NCBI GenBank assembly: GCA_023391955.1
Contig: JAEWAA010000672.1
Location: 1 to 9,395 of the forward strand
Origin: Bacillota bacterium
Lineage (GTDB): Bacteria; Bacillota; Bacilli; Paenibacillales; NBRC-103111
Direction: 5' to 3'
Length of the DNA stretch: 9,395 nucleotides
Below, piece by piece: positions 1-6,501 of this stretch (position 1 is the stretch's first letter; every line of letters starts with the position of its first letter). Made by a program: the position numbers and the translations under genes. The notes below the pieces were generated by a model. The model made no database searches. It saw only the letters and a list, made by a program, of their open reading frames with translations, and was not told the DNA's origin.

Positions 1-324
1 ACCCTGCCCAATCTGTTCGATAACCATCCTCCCTTTCAGATCGACGGGAATTTCGGCGGCGCTGCAGGAATTGCGGAAGCCTTGCTGCAAAGTCATGGTG
101 GAATGTTGAGGCTGCTGCCCGCGCTGCCGGCGGAATGGAGCTTCGGGGAGGTCCGGGGCTTGCGGGCCAGAGGCGGGTATACCGTGGATATGCAATGGGC
201 GGACGGGAAACTAAAGCATGCCGTCGTTACCGCCTCTGTTGACGGAACTCTGCAGGTAGCGGGAATCGAAGAAGGGGTTGTGAGCTTGGAGGTTCAGGCG
301 GGCCAGCGTTATGCGCTGGTTTGA
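1..324 (+). CDS. GH95 family glycoside hydrolase (alpha-L-fucosidase type), C-terminal part
   Basis: This is the last 107 codons of a gene that begins before the window. It is open from base 1 in frame 1 and ends at TGA 322-324. Residues 4-18 read NLFDNHPPFQIDGNF, a hallmark of the C-terminal end of the GH95 catalytic barrel. The Asp at residue 15 (in QIDGNF) probably corresponds to a catalytic-site Asp of the family. It is followed by the usual GIAEALLQSH and LLPALPAEW segments, then by the small C-terminal beta domain (GLRARGGYTVDMQW). GH95 enzymes remove terminal alpha-1,2-linked L-fucose, and some members prefer L-galactose; the preference cannot be read from this fragment. Family members are usually about 750-800 residues, so most of the gene is missing and a signal peptide cannot be assessed. 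GH43 starts 42 bases downstream on the same strand, so the two are probably co-transcribed. The family call is firm; the substrate is open. Confidence 0.93.
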   Translation, partial: TLPNLFDNHPPFQIDGNFGGAAGIAEALLQSHGGMLRLLPALPAEWSFGEVRGLRARGGYTVDMQWADGKLKHAVVTASVDGTLQVAGIEEGVVSLEVQAGQRYALV

Positions 325-366
325 TGCTGCGCCGAGGGCTAATTTGTCATAAAAGGGAGCGGTCTG

Positions 367-1917
367 ATGCATAATCCGATTATCTTTGCAGATTATCCCG
401 ACCCGGATATTATCCGGGTGGAGGATACCTATTACATGGTCAGCACGACCATGCATTTTATGCCGGGGTGCGTCATCCTGCGCTCCTATGATTTGGTTCA
501 TTGGGAGACGGCGGTCCATGTATACCGGACGCTGGACGATACGCCGGGGCAGAAGCTGGAGGAGGGAGGCCATATTTACGGCAAGGGCATGTGGGCAGCC
601 TCCCTGCGTTATCATAAGGGCAATTTCTATGTTTGCTTCGTAGCCAATGATACGGGCAAGACCTATCTGTATACAGCCGCTTCCATCGGCGGGCCGTGGA
701 GCAAACAAACGATAGAAGGATTTTATCATGATTGCTCACTGCTGTTCGATGATGACGGCCGTGTTTATCTTGTAGCGGGCAACATGGAGATCCGTCTGAT
801 CGAGTTGAAAGACGATCTTTCCGGTCCCAAGCCCGGTGGTCTGAACCGTATCATTGTGAGGGATAAGCGGGAAGAGGTGTATCTGGGCTATGAGGGCGCT
901 CACCTGTACAAGATTAACGGGAAGTATGCAGTGTTCTTCATTCATATGTCCAAGGAGGCGGGACGCAGAACACAGGCGTGTTTTGTCGCCGATTCGCTGG
1001 ATGGAGAGTTTACCGGCGGCGATGTCTTTAATGACGATATGGGCTTCTTCAATTCCGGTGTGGCGCAAGGCGGGATTGTCGATACTCCGGAAGGCGATTG
1101 GTATGCCATGCTGTTTCAGGATTATGGTGCCTTGGGCCGCATTCCGGTGCTTGTGCCATTCCGCTGGGAGAATGACAGGCCTGTATTTCCTGAACAAGCT
1201 CCGCTTCAGATTGATGTTCCCAGCACAAGGCCAGGCTATGTGTATAAACCGTTGTTCGGCAGTGACGACTTTCATTATCATTCCGATGAGAATGGCAGAG
1301 TATGCCTGAAGGACTATTGGGAGTGGAACCACAATCCGGCGGACGGCTTATGGTCTGTTACCGAAAAGCCTGAAGTGTACCGCATCCGCACAGACAGACT
1401 GTCCCCCAATTTGATTTTTGCTGTGAATACACTGACTCAGCGCTCCATAGGGCCCAGAAGCGAGGCCATGGTTACGCTGGACGGAAGTGGACTAAAGGAA
1501 GGCGATTATGCCGGCCTGTGTCTGTTGATCAGCACCTACGGATTTATCGCTCTCACCCGTGAGGAGGGGCAGCTTTATCTTGTCATGAAGGCTAGGCCCA
1601 CGGAGGATAAATCGATTTTCGGGAAGCTGGTGGACAGCGAGTCCGGGGTGGAATACGCCAGAGTGGCCGTAGGAGGCAGCCAGGTCAGGCTGAAGGTCCG
1701 GTGCAATTTTGTGAACAAGGCGGATGAGTGCGAATTTTATTATCTGGATGGAGACAGCTGGAACAAGCTGGGGGTTTCCCACAACATGGTCTTCAAAATG
1801 GATATGTTCGTTGGAGCGCGAATCGGTCTGTTCATGTTTTCAACCCGGGAATGGGGAGGCACTGCGGATTTTTCCAGCTTTGAATATACGCGAATTGAAG
1901 CATGCGCAGGCGGATAA
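367..1917 (+). CDS. GH43 family glycoside hydrolase (beta-xylosidase / arabinofuranosidase type)
   Basis: This 516-residue protein should release xylose or arabinose from the non-reducing ends of plant oligosaccharides. Residues 1-285 are the five-bladed GH43 propeller. The expected catalytic triad is visible: base Asp12 in YPDPD, pKa-modulating Asp122 in HDCSLLFDDDG, and acid Glu176 in YEGAHLYKINGK. Strong beta-xylosidase-type blocks are GMWAASLRYH (74-83) and QGGIVDTPEGDWYAMLFQD (234-252), followed by GRIPVLVPFRWE. Residues 295-512 form the concanavalin A-like C-terminal domain seen in many GH43 xylosidases (WEWNHNP near 318-324, NTLTQRSIGPRSE 354-366, GDYAGL 379-384). There is no signal peptide, so it probably acts in the cytoplasm on imported oligosaccharides. 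The ATG at 367 is preceded by AAAAGGGAG about 7 bases upstream. Family length and both domains are intact. Xylosidase versus arabinofuranosidase activity cannot be decided from sequence alone. Confidence 0.94.
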   Translation: MHNPIIFADYPDPDIIRVEDTYYMVSTTMHFMPGCVILRSYDLVHWETAVHVYRTLDDTPGQKLEEGGHIYGKGMWAASLRYHKGNFYVCFVANDTGKTYLYTAASIGGPWSKQTIEGFYHDCSLLFDDDGRVYLVAGNMEIRLIELKDDLSGPKPGGLNRIIVRDKREEVYLGYEGAHLYKINGKYAVFFIHMSKEAGRRTQACFVADSLDGEFTGGDVFNDDMGFFNSGVAQGGIVDTPEGDWYAMLFQDYGALGRIPVLVPFRWENDRPVFPEQAPLQIDVPSTRPGYVYKPLFGSDDFHYHSDENGRVCLKDYWEWNHNPADGLWSVTEKPEVYRIRTDRLSPNLIFAVNTLTQRSIGPRSEAMVTLDGSGLKEGDYAGLCLLISTYGFIALTREEGQLYLVMKARPTEDKSIFGKLVDSESGVEYARVAVGGSQVRLKVRCNFVNKADECEFYYLDGDSWNKLGVSHNMVFKMDMFVGARIGLFMFSTREWGGTADFSSFEYTRIEACAGG

Positions 1918-1946
1918 ATAGTGGTCCATGATATGGCCCCGGATTT

Positions 1947-2009
1947 CCGTGATTGCCGGGTAAATGGCGGCTTTGGGCGCCAGCCCGGCAGTTTCGGCCT
2001 CTGATTTTT
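1947..2009 (+). terminator. Possible Rho-independent terminator after GH43
   Basis: Thirty bases after the GH43 stop, a 14-position arm (1947-1960) pairs with 1984-1997. The core TGCCGGG/CCCGGCA is perfect, and the outer part contains G-T wobbles and one T-T mismatch. A second, inner stem TGGCG (1965-1969) / CGCCA (1978-1982) closes an 8-base loop. A run of five T lies at 2005-2009, seven bases past the stem. The stem is strong, but the T-run is short and set back, so termination may be partial. Its position between the enzyme genes and the importer genes fits a boundary between two transcription units. Confidence 0.5.
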
Positions 2010-2028
2010 GAAGAATGTCCGCTAAAGA

Positions 2029-2055
2029 TATTTAGAAATTACAAAAAGTATTTAG
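2029..2055 (+). repeat. Two direct repeats of TATTTAG, 20 bp apart
   Basis: TATTTAG occurs at 2029-2035 and again at 2049-2055, an offset of exactly 20 bases. Extending upstream, 10 of 12 positions match between 2024-2035 and 2044-2055. A spacing of about two helical turns places both copies on the same face of the DNA. That suits AraC/YesN-type regulators, which bind direct repeats and often control Paenibacillus sugar importers. They lie upstream of the candidate promoter of the binding-protein gene. The region is AT-rich, so chance similarity is possible. No regulator gene is visible in the window. Confidence 0.3.
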
Positions 2056-2071
2056 CTTCTCTATGGTCTGA

Positions 2072-2100
2072 TTCAAAAAAATGGGATATCCTTTTATTGT
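2072..2100 (+). promoter_or_regulatory. Weak sigma-A promoter candidate for the importer operon
   Basis: TTCAAA (2072-2077) and TATTGT (2095-2100) match the -35 and -10 consensus at four of six positions each, with the ideal 17-base spacer. Transcription would start near 2107, giving a leader of about 58 bases before the lipoprotein gene. The match is modest, as would be expected of an activator-dependent promoter. No better pair was found in the gap. Confidence 0.3.
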
Positions 2101-2119
2101 AACAAGACAGCGGTTACAA
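2097..2119 (+). promoter_or_regulatory. Perfect inverted repeat TTGTAAC-N9-GTTACAA, candidate operator
   Basis: The arms 2097-2103 and 2113-2119 are exact reverse complements separated by 9 bases. The element overlaps the candidate -10 box and the predicted start point, a position where a bound repressor would block transcription. The right half (2105-2118, AGACAGCGGTTACA) also resembles a CcpA cre site, with two mismatches to TGNAANCGNWWNCA, so catabolite repression is an alternative. A 7-bp arm followed by no T-run makes a terminator unlikely. The regulator is unknown. Confidence 0.4.
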
Positions 2120-2164
2120 AGATCAGAATGAGTCTTTATGAAGCGATTAAGGGGGATGTAACAC

Positions 2165-3520
2165 ATGCAAACTCGTAAGATGTTAGCTGTCCTATGCGCA
2201 GCGGTTCCGTTAGTTCTGTCGGCCTGTGCAAGCGGCAATGAAGGAAGCAACGCAAGCTCACCGCCAAAAGAAAGCGCTTCCAATTCAGCTTCGCCATCAG
2301 CCAGCGCCAAGCCGGCCTCCAAGGAAATGAATTTTGATATGGGAGGCAGAGTTATCAAATGGGCATCATGGTATGACGAGAAAATTGTTGAGGATAATCC
2401 GGATGGCATTAAAAGAAAAGCTGTGTTGGATGCCTTGATGAAGAAGCATAATTTTTCCATCGAATATGTGGTGGTGGATTACGGCCAGTACAAGGACAAA
2501 GTTACGGCATCCCTTATTGCAGGCGAGCCCCTGGGCGACATTGTCCGGGTGGCCAGACCGTGGATGATTCCGTCGTTGACCAAGCGGGACTTGTTCTGGC
2601 CGCTCGACCAGTATACAACCAATGAGAAGGTATTCCTTAAGCAATATACGAAGGAATATTCCTTCTATGACGGCAAGGGCTACGGCTTCAGATCGGGCAA
2701 CATCGGCGCTGGCTACGGAATTATCTATAACCGCACCCTTGCCAACAAGTTGGGCATGAAGCCCCTGCAGGACTATGTGAAGGACAATAAATGGACATGG
2801 GACTCCTTTATTCAGGTTGCCAAGGAAGCCAATAAGGATACGAACAATGACGGGAAGATGGATACCTTCGGGCTTGCTTCCAACTCCATCCTGAGCGGAG
2901 CGTTGGGCTCCAACAATGCCAACCTTGTGTACAATGACAAACAAGGGTTGGATGACCCCAAAACCCTTGAGGTGTTGAATTTTATCTCCAAGATGGTGAC
3001 GGAGAACGTGGCCAGACCTACGGAAGGCGGCGGGAGTGCAGAGATTGCGCAATTCTTCAAGCAAGGCAACACGCTGATGGTTGCGGGCGCCGAGTATGAG
3101 TACGACAGCTATAAGAAGGACATGGCAGATTATGATCTCGGATTTTTGCCTTTTCCCAAGGGTCCCAGCGCCACCCAATACCAAAGCTTTGTTACCATCC
3201 CTAATTATCTGACCGTTCCCAAAGCGGTGAAAAATCCGGAGCAATTGGTCTATATTTTTGAAAAGCTGAATGAAATTGAGTCGATTTACGACTACCCGCA
3301 GCAGGCTGCGTTTGAAAAACGCTGGAGCAACCCCGACGATATTAACAATGCCAAGCTGGCGATAACCACTATTAAAGCACTTGACGGAAAAGACGGGTAT
3401 CCCAGCATGCCTTATTATGAATTTGTGGGCGATCTTCGAAACGGTACTTCTGTCTCCACGCTGGTGGAGAAATACAAGGCACAATTCCAGTCTTCAATTG
3501 ATGAGGTTTGGAAGAAATAG
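2165..3520 (+). CDS. ABC transporter substrate-binding lipoprotein (sugar, family 1 type)
   Basis: This 451-residue extracellular sugar-binding protein would deliver an oligosaccharide to the permease pair encoded downstream. Residues 1-21 are a lipoprotein signal ending in the lipobox LSAC, with Cys21 as the lipidation site. A Ser/Ala/Pro-rich linker (about 22-53) follows. The mature domain begins near residue 55. DTNNDGKMD (225-233) is an EF-hand-like calcium loop common in this protein type, and GYGIIYNRTLANKLG (183-197) is the usual lobe-hinge region with the aromatic and ligand-facing residues. Length is normal for the family. The ATG at 2165 has AAGGGGG (2149-2155) nine bases upstream. 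It is probably the first gene of the importer operon. The ligand cannot be read from the sequence. Confidence 0.92.
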   Translation: MQTRKMLAVLCAAVPLVLSACASGNEGSNASSPPKESASNSASPSASAKPASKEMNFDMGGRVIKWASWYDEKIVEDNPDGIKRKAVLDALMKKHNFSIEYVVVDYGQYKDKVTASLIAGEPLGDIVRVARPWMIPSLTKRDLFWPLDQYTTNEKVFLKQYTKEYSFYDGKGYGFRSGNIGAGYGIIYNRTLANKLGMKPLQDYVKDNKWTWDSFIQVAKEANKDTNNDGKMDTFGLASNSILSGALGSNNANLVYNDKQGLDDPKTLEVLNFISKMVTENVARPTEGGGSAEIAQFFKQGNTLMVAGAEYEYDSYKKDMADYDLGFLPFPKGPSATQYQSFVTIPNYLTVPKAVKNPEQLVYIFEKLNEIESIYDYPQQAAFEKRWSNPDDINNAKLAITTIKALDGKDGYPSMPYYEFVGDLRNGTSVSTLVEKYKAQFQSSIDEVWKK

Positions 3521-3533
3521 CATGATTGAGGAC

Positions 3534-3570
3534 ATTGGTCAGTCCCCGGATGGTGAAGGGGCTGACCAAT
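3534..3570 (+). promoter_or_regulatory. Intercistronic stem-loop between the two binding-protein genes
   Basis: ATTGGTCAG (3534-3542) is the exact reverse complement of CTGACCAAT (3562-3570). CCCC (3544-3547) pairs with GGGG (3558-3561), leaving one bulged T and a 10-base loop. This 13-bp stem begins 13 bases after the stop of the lipoprotein gene. No T-run follows, so it is probably not a full terminator. Hairpins directly after binding-protein genes are known to protect the upstream mRNA and lower expression of downstream permeases (as in the malE-malF gap), and this one is well placed for that. It also argues that the next gene starts after it, at 3600. Confidence 0.65.
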
Positions 3571-3599
3571 GCTTACTTCGGGGTTGGGAGGAAGAGAAG

Positions 3600-6485
3600 G
3601 TGCTCACTTGGAAGAAGCGCTATTTAGCCATCCTGCTGGTTCTTGCTGTTCTGTTCATCGCAATATTTGCATTCAATCCTCCATCAGGCGAGCCGAAACT
3701 TGCACAGGCGATGGGGGAGTTTGCGGACTCCACGAACCAGGATATAGAGGGAAGCTACCAGCAATATTTGCATGCCCACCCGGCTGCGGAACGACCGGAT
3801 TCCGCCATCCGGATTGAGGGGGAAGCATACTCGGAAGCAAGCGGTGACGGCTTTAGGATTGTCGAGGGAGCAGAAGGGCTGAACGGCAAGGCGGTCAGTA
3901 CGCCGGATACCGGCTCCATTAGCTGGAAGGTTGAGGTTGCACAGCCCGGATTGTATCAGGTGAGAGTGCATTATTTGCCGATTGAGGGCAAAAGCTCCGC
4001 TATTGAAAGGCAATTTTCCATTAACGGCAAGGTCCCCTTCAAAGAAGCGGATATTCTTACCTTTGACCGGGTATGGGGCAACCGGGACAACGAAATCCAA
4101 AGAGATGACCGGGGAAATGATCTTCGCCCCAGGCAAATAGAGAAGCCTGAATGGCAAACGGCTTCCTTTCAGAACAGTGAGGGGTATTTCGAGGACCCTT
4201 ATTTGTTCTATTTTGAAAAGGGTCTCCAGACGCTGACACTGACAGCCCTGCGGGAGCCAATGCTGATTGATTATCTGGAGCTGCATCAGGAGAAGCAGCT
4301 GAAGAGCTATGGGGAGGTCAAAAAGGAATATGAAGCCAAGGGCCTCAAGCCGGTTGAGAATCAATACAAGGTGATTCAGGCAGAGAATGCCGTGTCCAAA
4401 TCATCGCCCACCTTGTACCCCATCTCCGACCGGTCCAGCGCTGCTGTAGAACCCTACCATGTGTCCAAGATAAGAATCAATACCATAGGCGGAACAAACT
4501 GGAAGCTGCCGGGCCAATGGATCGAGTGGGAATTCGAGGCGGAGGAGGACGGCCTGTACCAGATCGCCATCAAGCAGAAGCAGGATCAATTGCGTGGCAT
4601 CTATGCAACGCGCACGCTTACGATTGACGGCCAATATCCGTTTGAAGAAATGAAGCGGATTCGTTATCAATTCAGCACCAATTGGCAAGTGGAAGTTCTT
4701 GGGGGAGAAGATCCCTACCTGTTCCATCTGACCAAGGGCAAGCACCGGATTCGCATGACGGTTTCACTGGGAGAAATCGCTCCGTTGCTCAGGACGGTTG
4801 AATCCAGTGTGCTGCAGCTAAATGACATGTACAGAAAAATTCTGATGATCACATCAAACTCACCTGATACCTACAGGGATTACCAATTGGAAAAGAGGAT
4901 TCCCGAGCTCCTTACGATGTTTGGCGAACAAGCCAAAGTCGTGCAGAGCGTTGCGGACTATCTGGAGGGGGTTACGGGCGAGCGCAGCGACAAGGTTGCG
5001 GTGCTTCACTCCCTGGTCCGTCAATTGAATGATATGGTGGAAAATCCCGATACCATTGCCGGGCGTCTGGATTCCTTCAAGGTAAATGTGGGCGCGTTGG
5101 GAACATGGATTCTGACGGTGCGCGAGCAACCGCTCACGTTGGATTATTTCGTCATTTCTTCGCCCGGAGCCAAGCTGCCCAAGGCAGAGGCCTCTCTGAT
5201 AAAATCAATCGGTCACGAGCTGGGCGCGTTTATTGCCTCTTATACGGAGGATTACGATAGCATCGGCAATATTGAGAAGAAGCAGAAGTCGATTCAGGTC
5301 TGGATTACCACCGGACGGGATCAGGCCCAAGTTATGAAGGCGCTGATTGACGATACTTTTACTCCCGAATCCAATATATCTGTTCAGCTTCGGCTGGTTC
5401 CCGGCAATATTCTGCTGCCGGCAACACTGGCCGGAGAAGGGCCGGATGTGGCCATGCAAATTGGCGAGGATGTTCCGGTAAACTATGCGATGCGAAGCGC
5501 TGCAGCGGATTTGACGCTGTTCTCAGACTTTAAGCAGGTGACCTCCCGCTTCCGGGACAGCGCGTTGACGCCCTACGGATACAATAAGGGAGTGTATGCC
5601 CTGCCTGAGCAACAGACCTTCCCGATGCTGTTTTACCGCAAGGACATTCTGGAGAGCCTTGGGCTTACGCCCCCCAAAACCTGGCAGGATATTTACAATA
5701 TGATTTCCGTTTTACAAAAGCATAACATGCAATTTTTCCTGCCGATTGAAGAAGTCGCTTCGCTGAATCCCAATGCAACCTTCTCGATGCTCCTGTATCA
5801 ACAGGGTGGGGAGTTCTACCGGGATGAAGGCAAGAAAAGTGCTCTGGATTCGGACATTTCCATGGACGGATTCAAGAAATGGACGCAATTCTACACGAGT
5901 TATAAATTTCCTCTTAAGTCTGATTTTCCCAATAGATTCCGCACAGGCGAAATGCCTATCGGTATTGCGGATTATACCACTTACAATATGTTGACGGTTA
6001 TGGCGCCTGAAATCAGAGGGTTATGGGACTTCACTGTTGTTCCGGGCACGGAAAGGCAGAACGGCACCGTCGATCATACTGTAGCCAGCCATACAACCGG
6101 TGTCATGATGCTTGAGAATACCAAGGATAAGGAGTCCTCATGGGAATTTATGAAGTGGTGGACGAGCAAGGAAACCCAGCTTTCCTACGGACGGGAAATG
6201 GAAGGACTGATGGGGGAAGCGGCCCGTTATCCCACGGCCAACATCGAAGCGCTGGAGCTGTTGCCCTGGCCCTTGAAGGACTACAACAATCTGTCCAGCC
6301 AATGGAAATGGGTGAGGGGGATTCCGCAGGTTCCGGGCGGCTACTTCACCGGCAGACATCTGGATAATGCCTTCAGAAAGGTTGTCAACAACAACGAAAA
6401 TCCGCGGGAAGCATTATCGGATTATCTGATTTATATCAATGACGAGATTTCCATTAAGCGCAAGGAATTCAATTTGCCGAAATAG
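3600..6485 (+). CDS. Membrane-anchored fusion: two beta-rich domains, helical linker and ABC substrate-binding domain
   Basis: This is a 961-residue protein. The start is taken as GTG 3600 because GGGAGG (3586-3591) sits eight bases upstream. The reading frame is open further back, and ATG 3522 is possible, but its ribosome site is weaker and the extension would run through the 3534-3570 hairpin. Residues 8-25 form one hydrophobic segment after KKR, with no lipobox Cys, so it is probably an uncleaved membrane anchor. Two related beta-rich domains follow (about 69-229 and 257-408). They share GLYQ (117 and 318), INGKVPFKE/IDGQYPFEE (141 and 342) and EDPYLF (198 and 370), and resemble carbohydrate-binding modules. 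Residues 410-560 look mostly helical. Residues 565-961 are a family 1 solute-binding domain (GPDVAMQ 614-620, YALPEQQTFPMLFYRKDIL 666-684, ETQLSYGREMEGLMG 858-872). Ordinary binding proteins are about 420-550 residues. The binding domain is certain; the ligands of the N-terminal domains are unknown. Confidence 0.88.
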   Translation: MLTWKKRYLAILLVLAVLFIAIFAFNPPSGEPKLAQAMGEFADSTNQDIEGSYQQYLHAHPAAERPDSAIRIEGEAYSEASGDGFRIVEGAEGLNGKAVSTPDTGSISWKVEVAQPGLYQVRVHYLPIEGKSSAIERQFSINGKVPFKEADILTFDRVWGNRDNEIQRDDRGNDLRPRQIEKPEWQTASFQNSEGYFEDPYLFYFEKGLQTLTLTALREPMLIDYLELHQEKQLKSYGEVKKEYEAKGLKPVENQYKVIQAENAVSKSSPTLYPISDRSSAAVEPYHVSKIRINTIGGTNWKLPGQWIEWEFEAEEDGLYQIAIKQKQDQLRGIYATRTLTIDGQYPFEEMKRIRYQFSTNWQVEVLGGEDPYLFHLTKGKHRIRMTVSLGEIAPLLRTVESSVLQLNDMYRKILMITSNSPDTYRDYQLEKRIPELLTMFGEQAKVVQSVADYLEGVTGERSDKVAVLHSLVRQLNDMVENPDTIAGRLDSFKVNVGALGTWILTVREQPLTLDYFVISSPGAKLPKAEASLIKSIGHELGAFIASYTEDYDSIGNIEKKQKSIQVWITTGRDQAQVMKALIDDTFTPESNISVQLRLVPGNILLPATLAGEGPDVAMQIGEDVPVNYAMRSAAADLTLFSDFKQVTSRFRDSALTPYGYNKGVYALPEQQTFPMLFYRKDILESLGLTPPKTWQDIYNMISVLQKHNMQFFLPIEEVASLNPNATFSMLLYQQGGEFYRDEGKKSALDSDISMDGFKKWTQFYTSYKFPLKSDFPNRFRTGEMPIGIADYTTYNMLTVMAPEIRGLWDFTVVPGTERQNGTVDHTVASHTTGVMMLENTKDKESSWEFMKWWTSKETQLSYGREMEGLMGEAARYPTANIEALELLPWPLKDYNNLSSQWKWVRGIPQVPGGYFTGRHLDNAFRKVVNNNENPREALSDYLIYINDEISIKRKEFNLPK

Positions 6486-6488
6486 GGC

Positions 6489-6493
6489 GGAGG
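6489..6493 (+). promoter_or_regulatory. Strong ribosome-binding site GGAGG that fixes the permease start
   Basis: GGAGG lies eight bases before ATG 6502 in the 16-base gap after the preceding stop. It decides for 6502 over the in-frame ATG at 6439, which lies inside the upstream gene and has no comparable site. Confidence 0.8.
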
Positions 6494-6501
6494 TGGAGCC
6501 G

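Noticed and set aside
736..1332. A 198-codon open frame on the minus strand within GH43
   Set aside because: GH43 has all its catalytic residues in the + frame through this stretch. The reverse frame has no recognisable features.
1918..2164. A small gene, tRNA or CRISPR in the intergenic gap
   Set aside because: No open frame with a ribosome site, no cloverleaf and no regularly spaced repeats beyond the short TATTTAG pair were seen.
2366..3484. A 372-codon open frame on the minus strand
   Set aside because: It lies wholly inside the well-supported lipoprotein gene, has no recognisable domain, and reads like the antisense of the real gene.
3534..3570. Reading the stem-loop as a Rho-independent terminator
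   Set aside because: No T-run follows the stem (the next bases are GCTTACTTCGG), and the genes on both sides appear to belong to one operon.
3381..3599. Upstream extension of the large fusion protein, including ATG 3381 and ATG 3522
   Set aside because: ATG 3381 would overlap the lipoprotein gene by 140 bases and add a sequence unlike a protein N-terminus. ATG 3522 has only a weak GGAAG site and would translate through the hairpin. GTG 3600 has GGGAGG at ideal spacing and gives a standard membrane anchor.
6439..6501. A 21-residue N-terminal extension of the first permease
   Set aside because: It overlaps the preceding gene and lacks a ribosome site, whereas ATG 6502 has GGAGG eight bases upstream.
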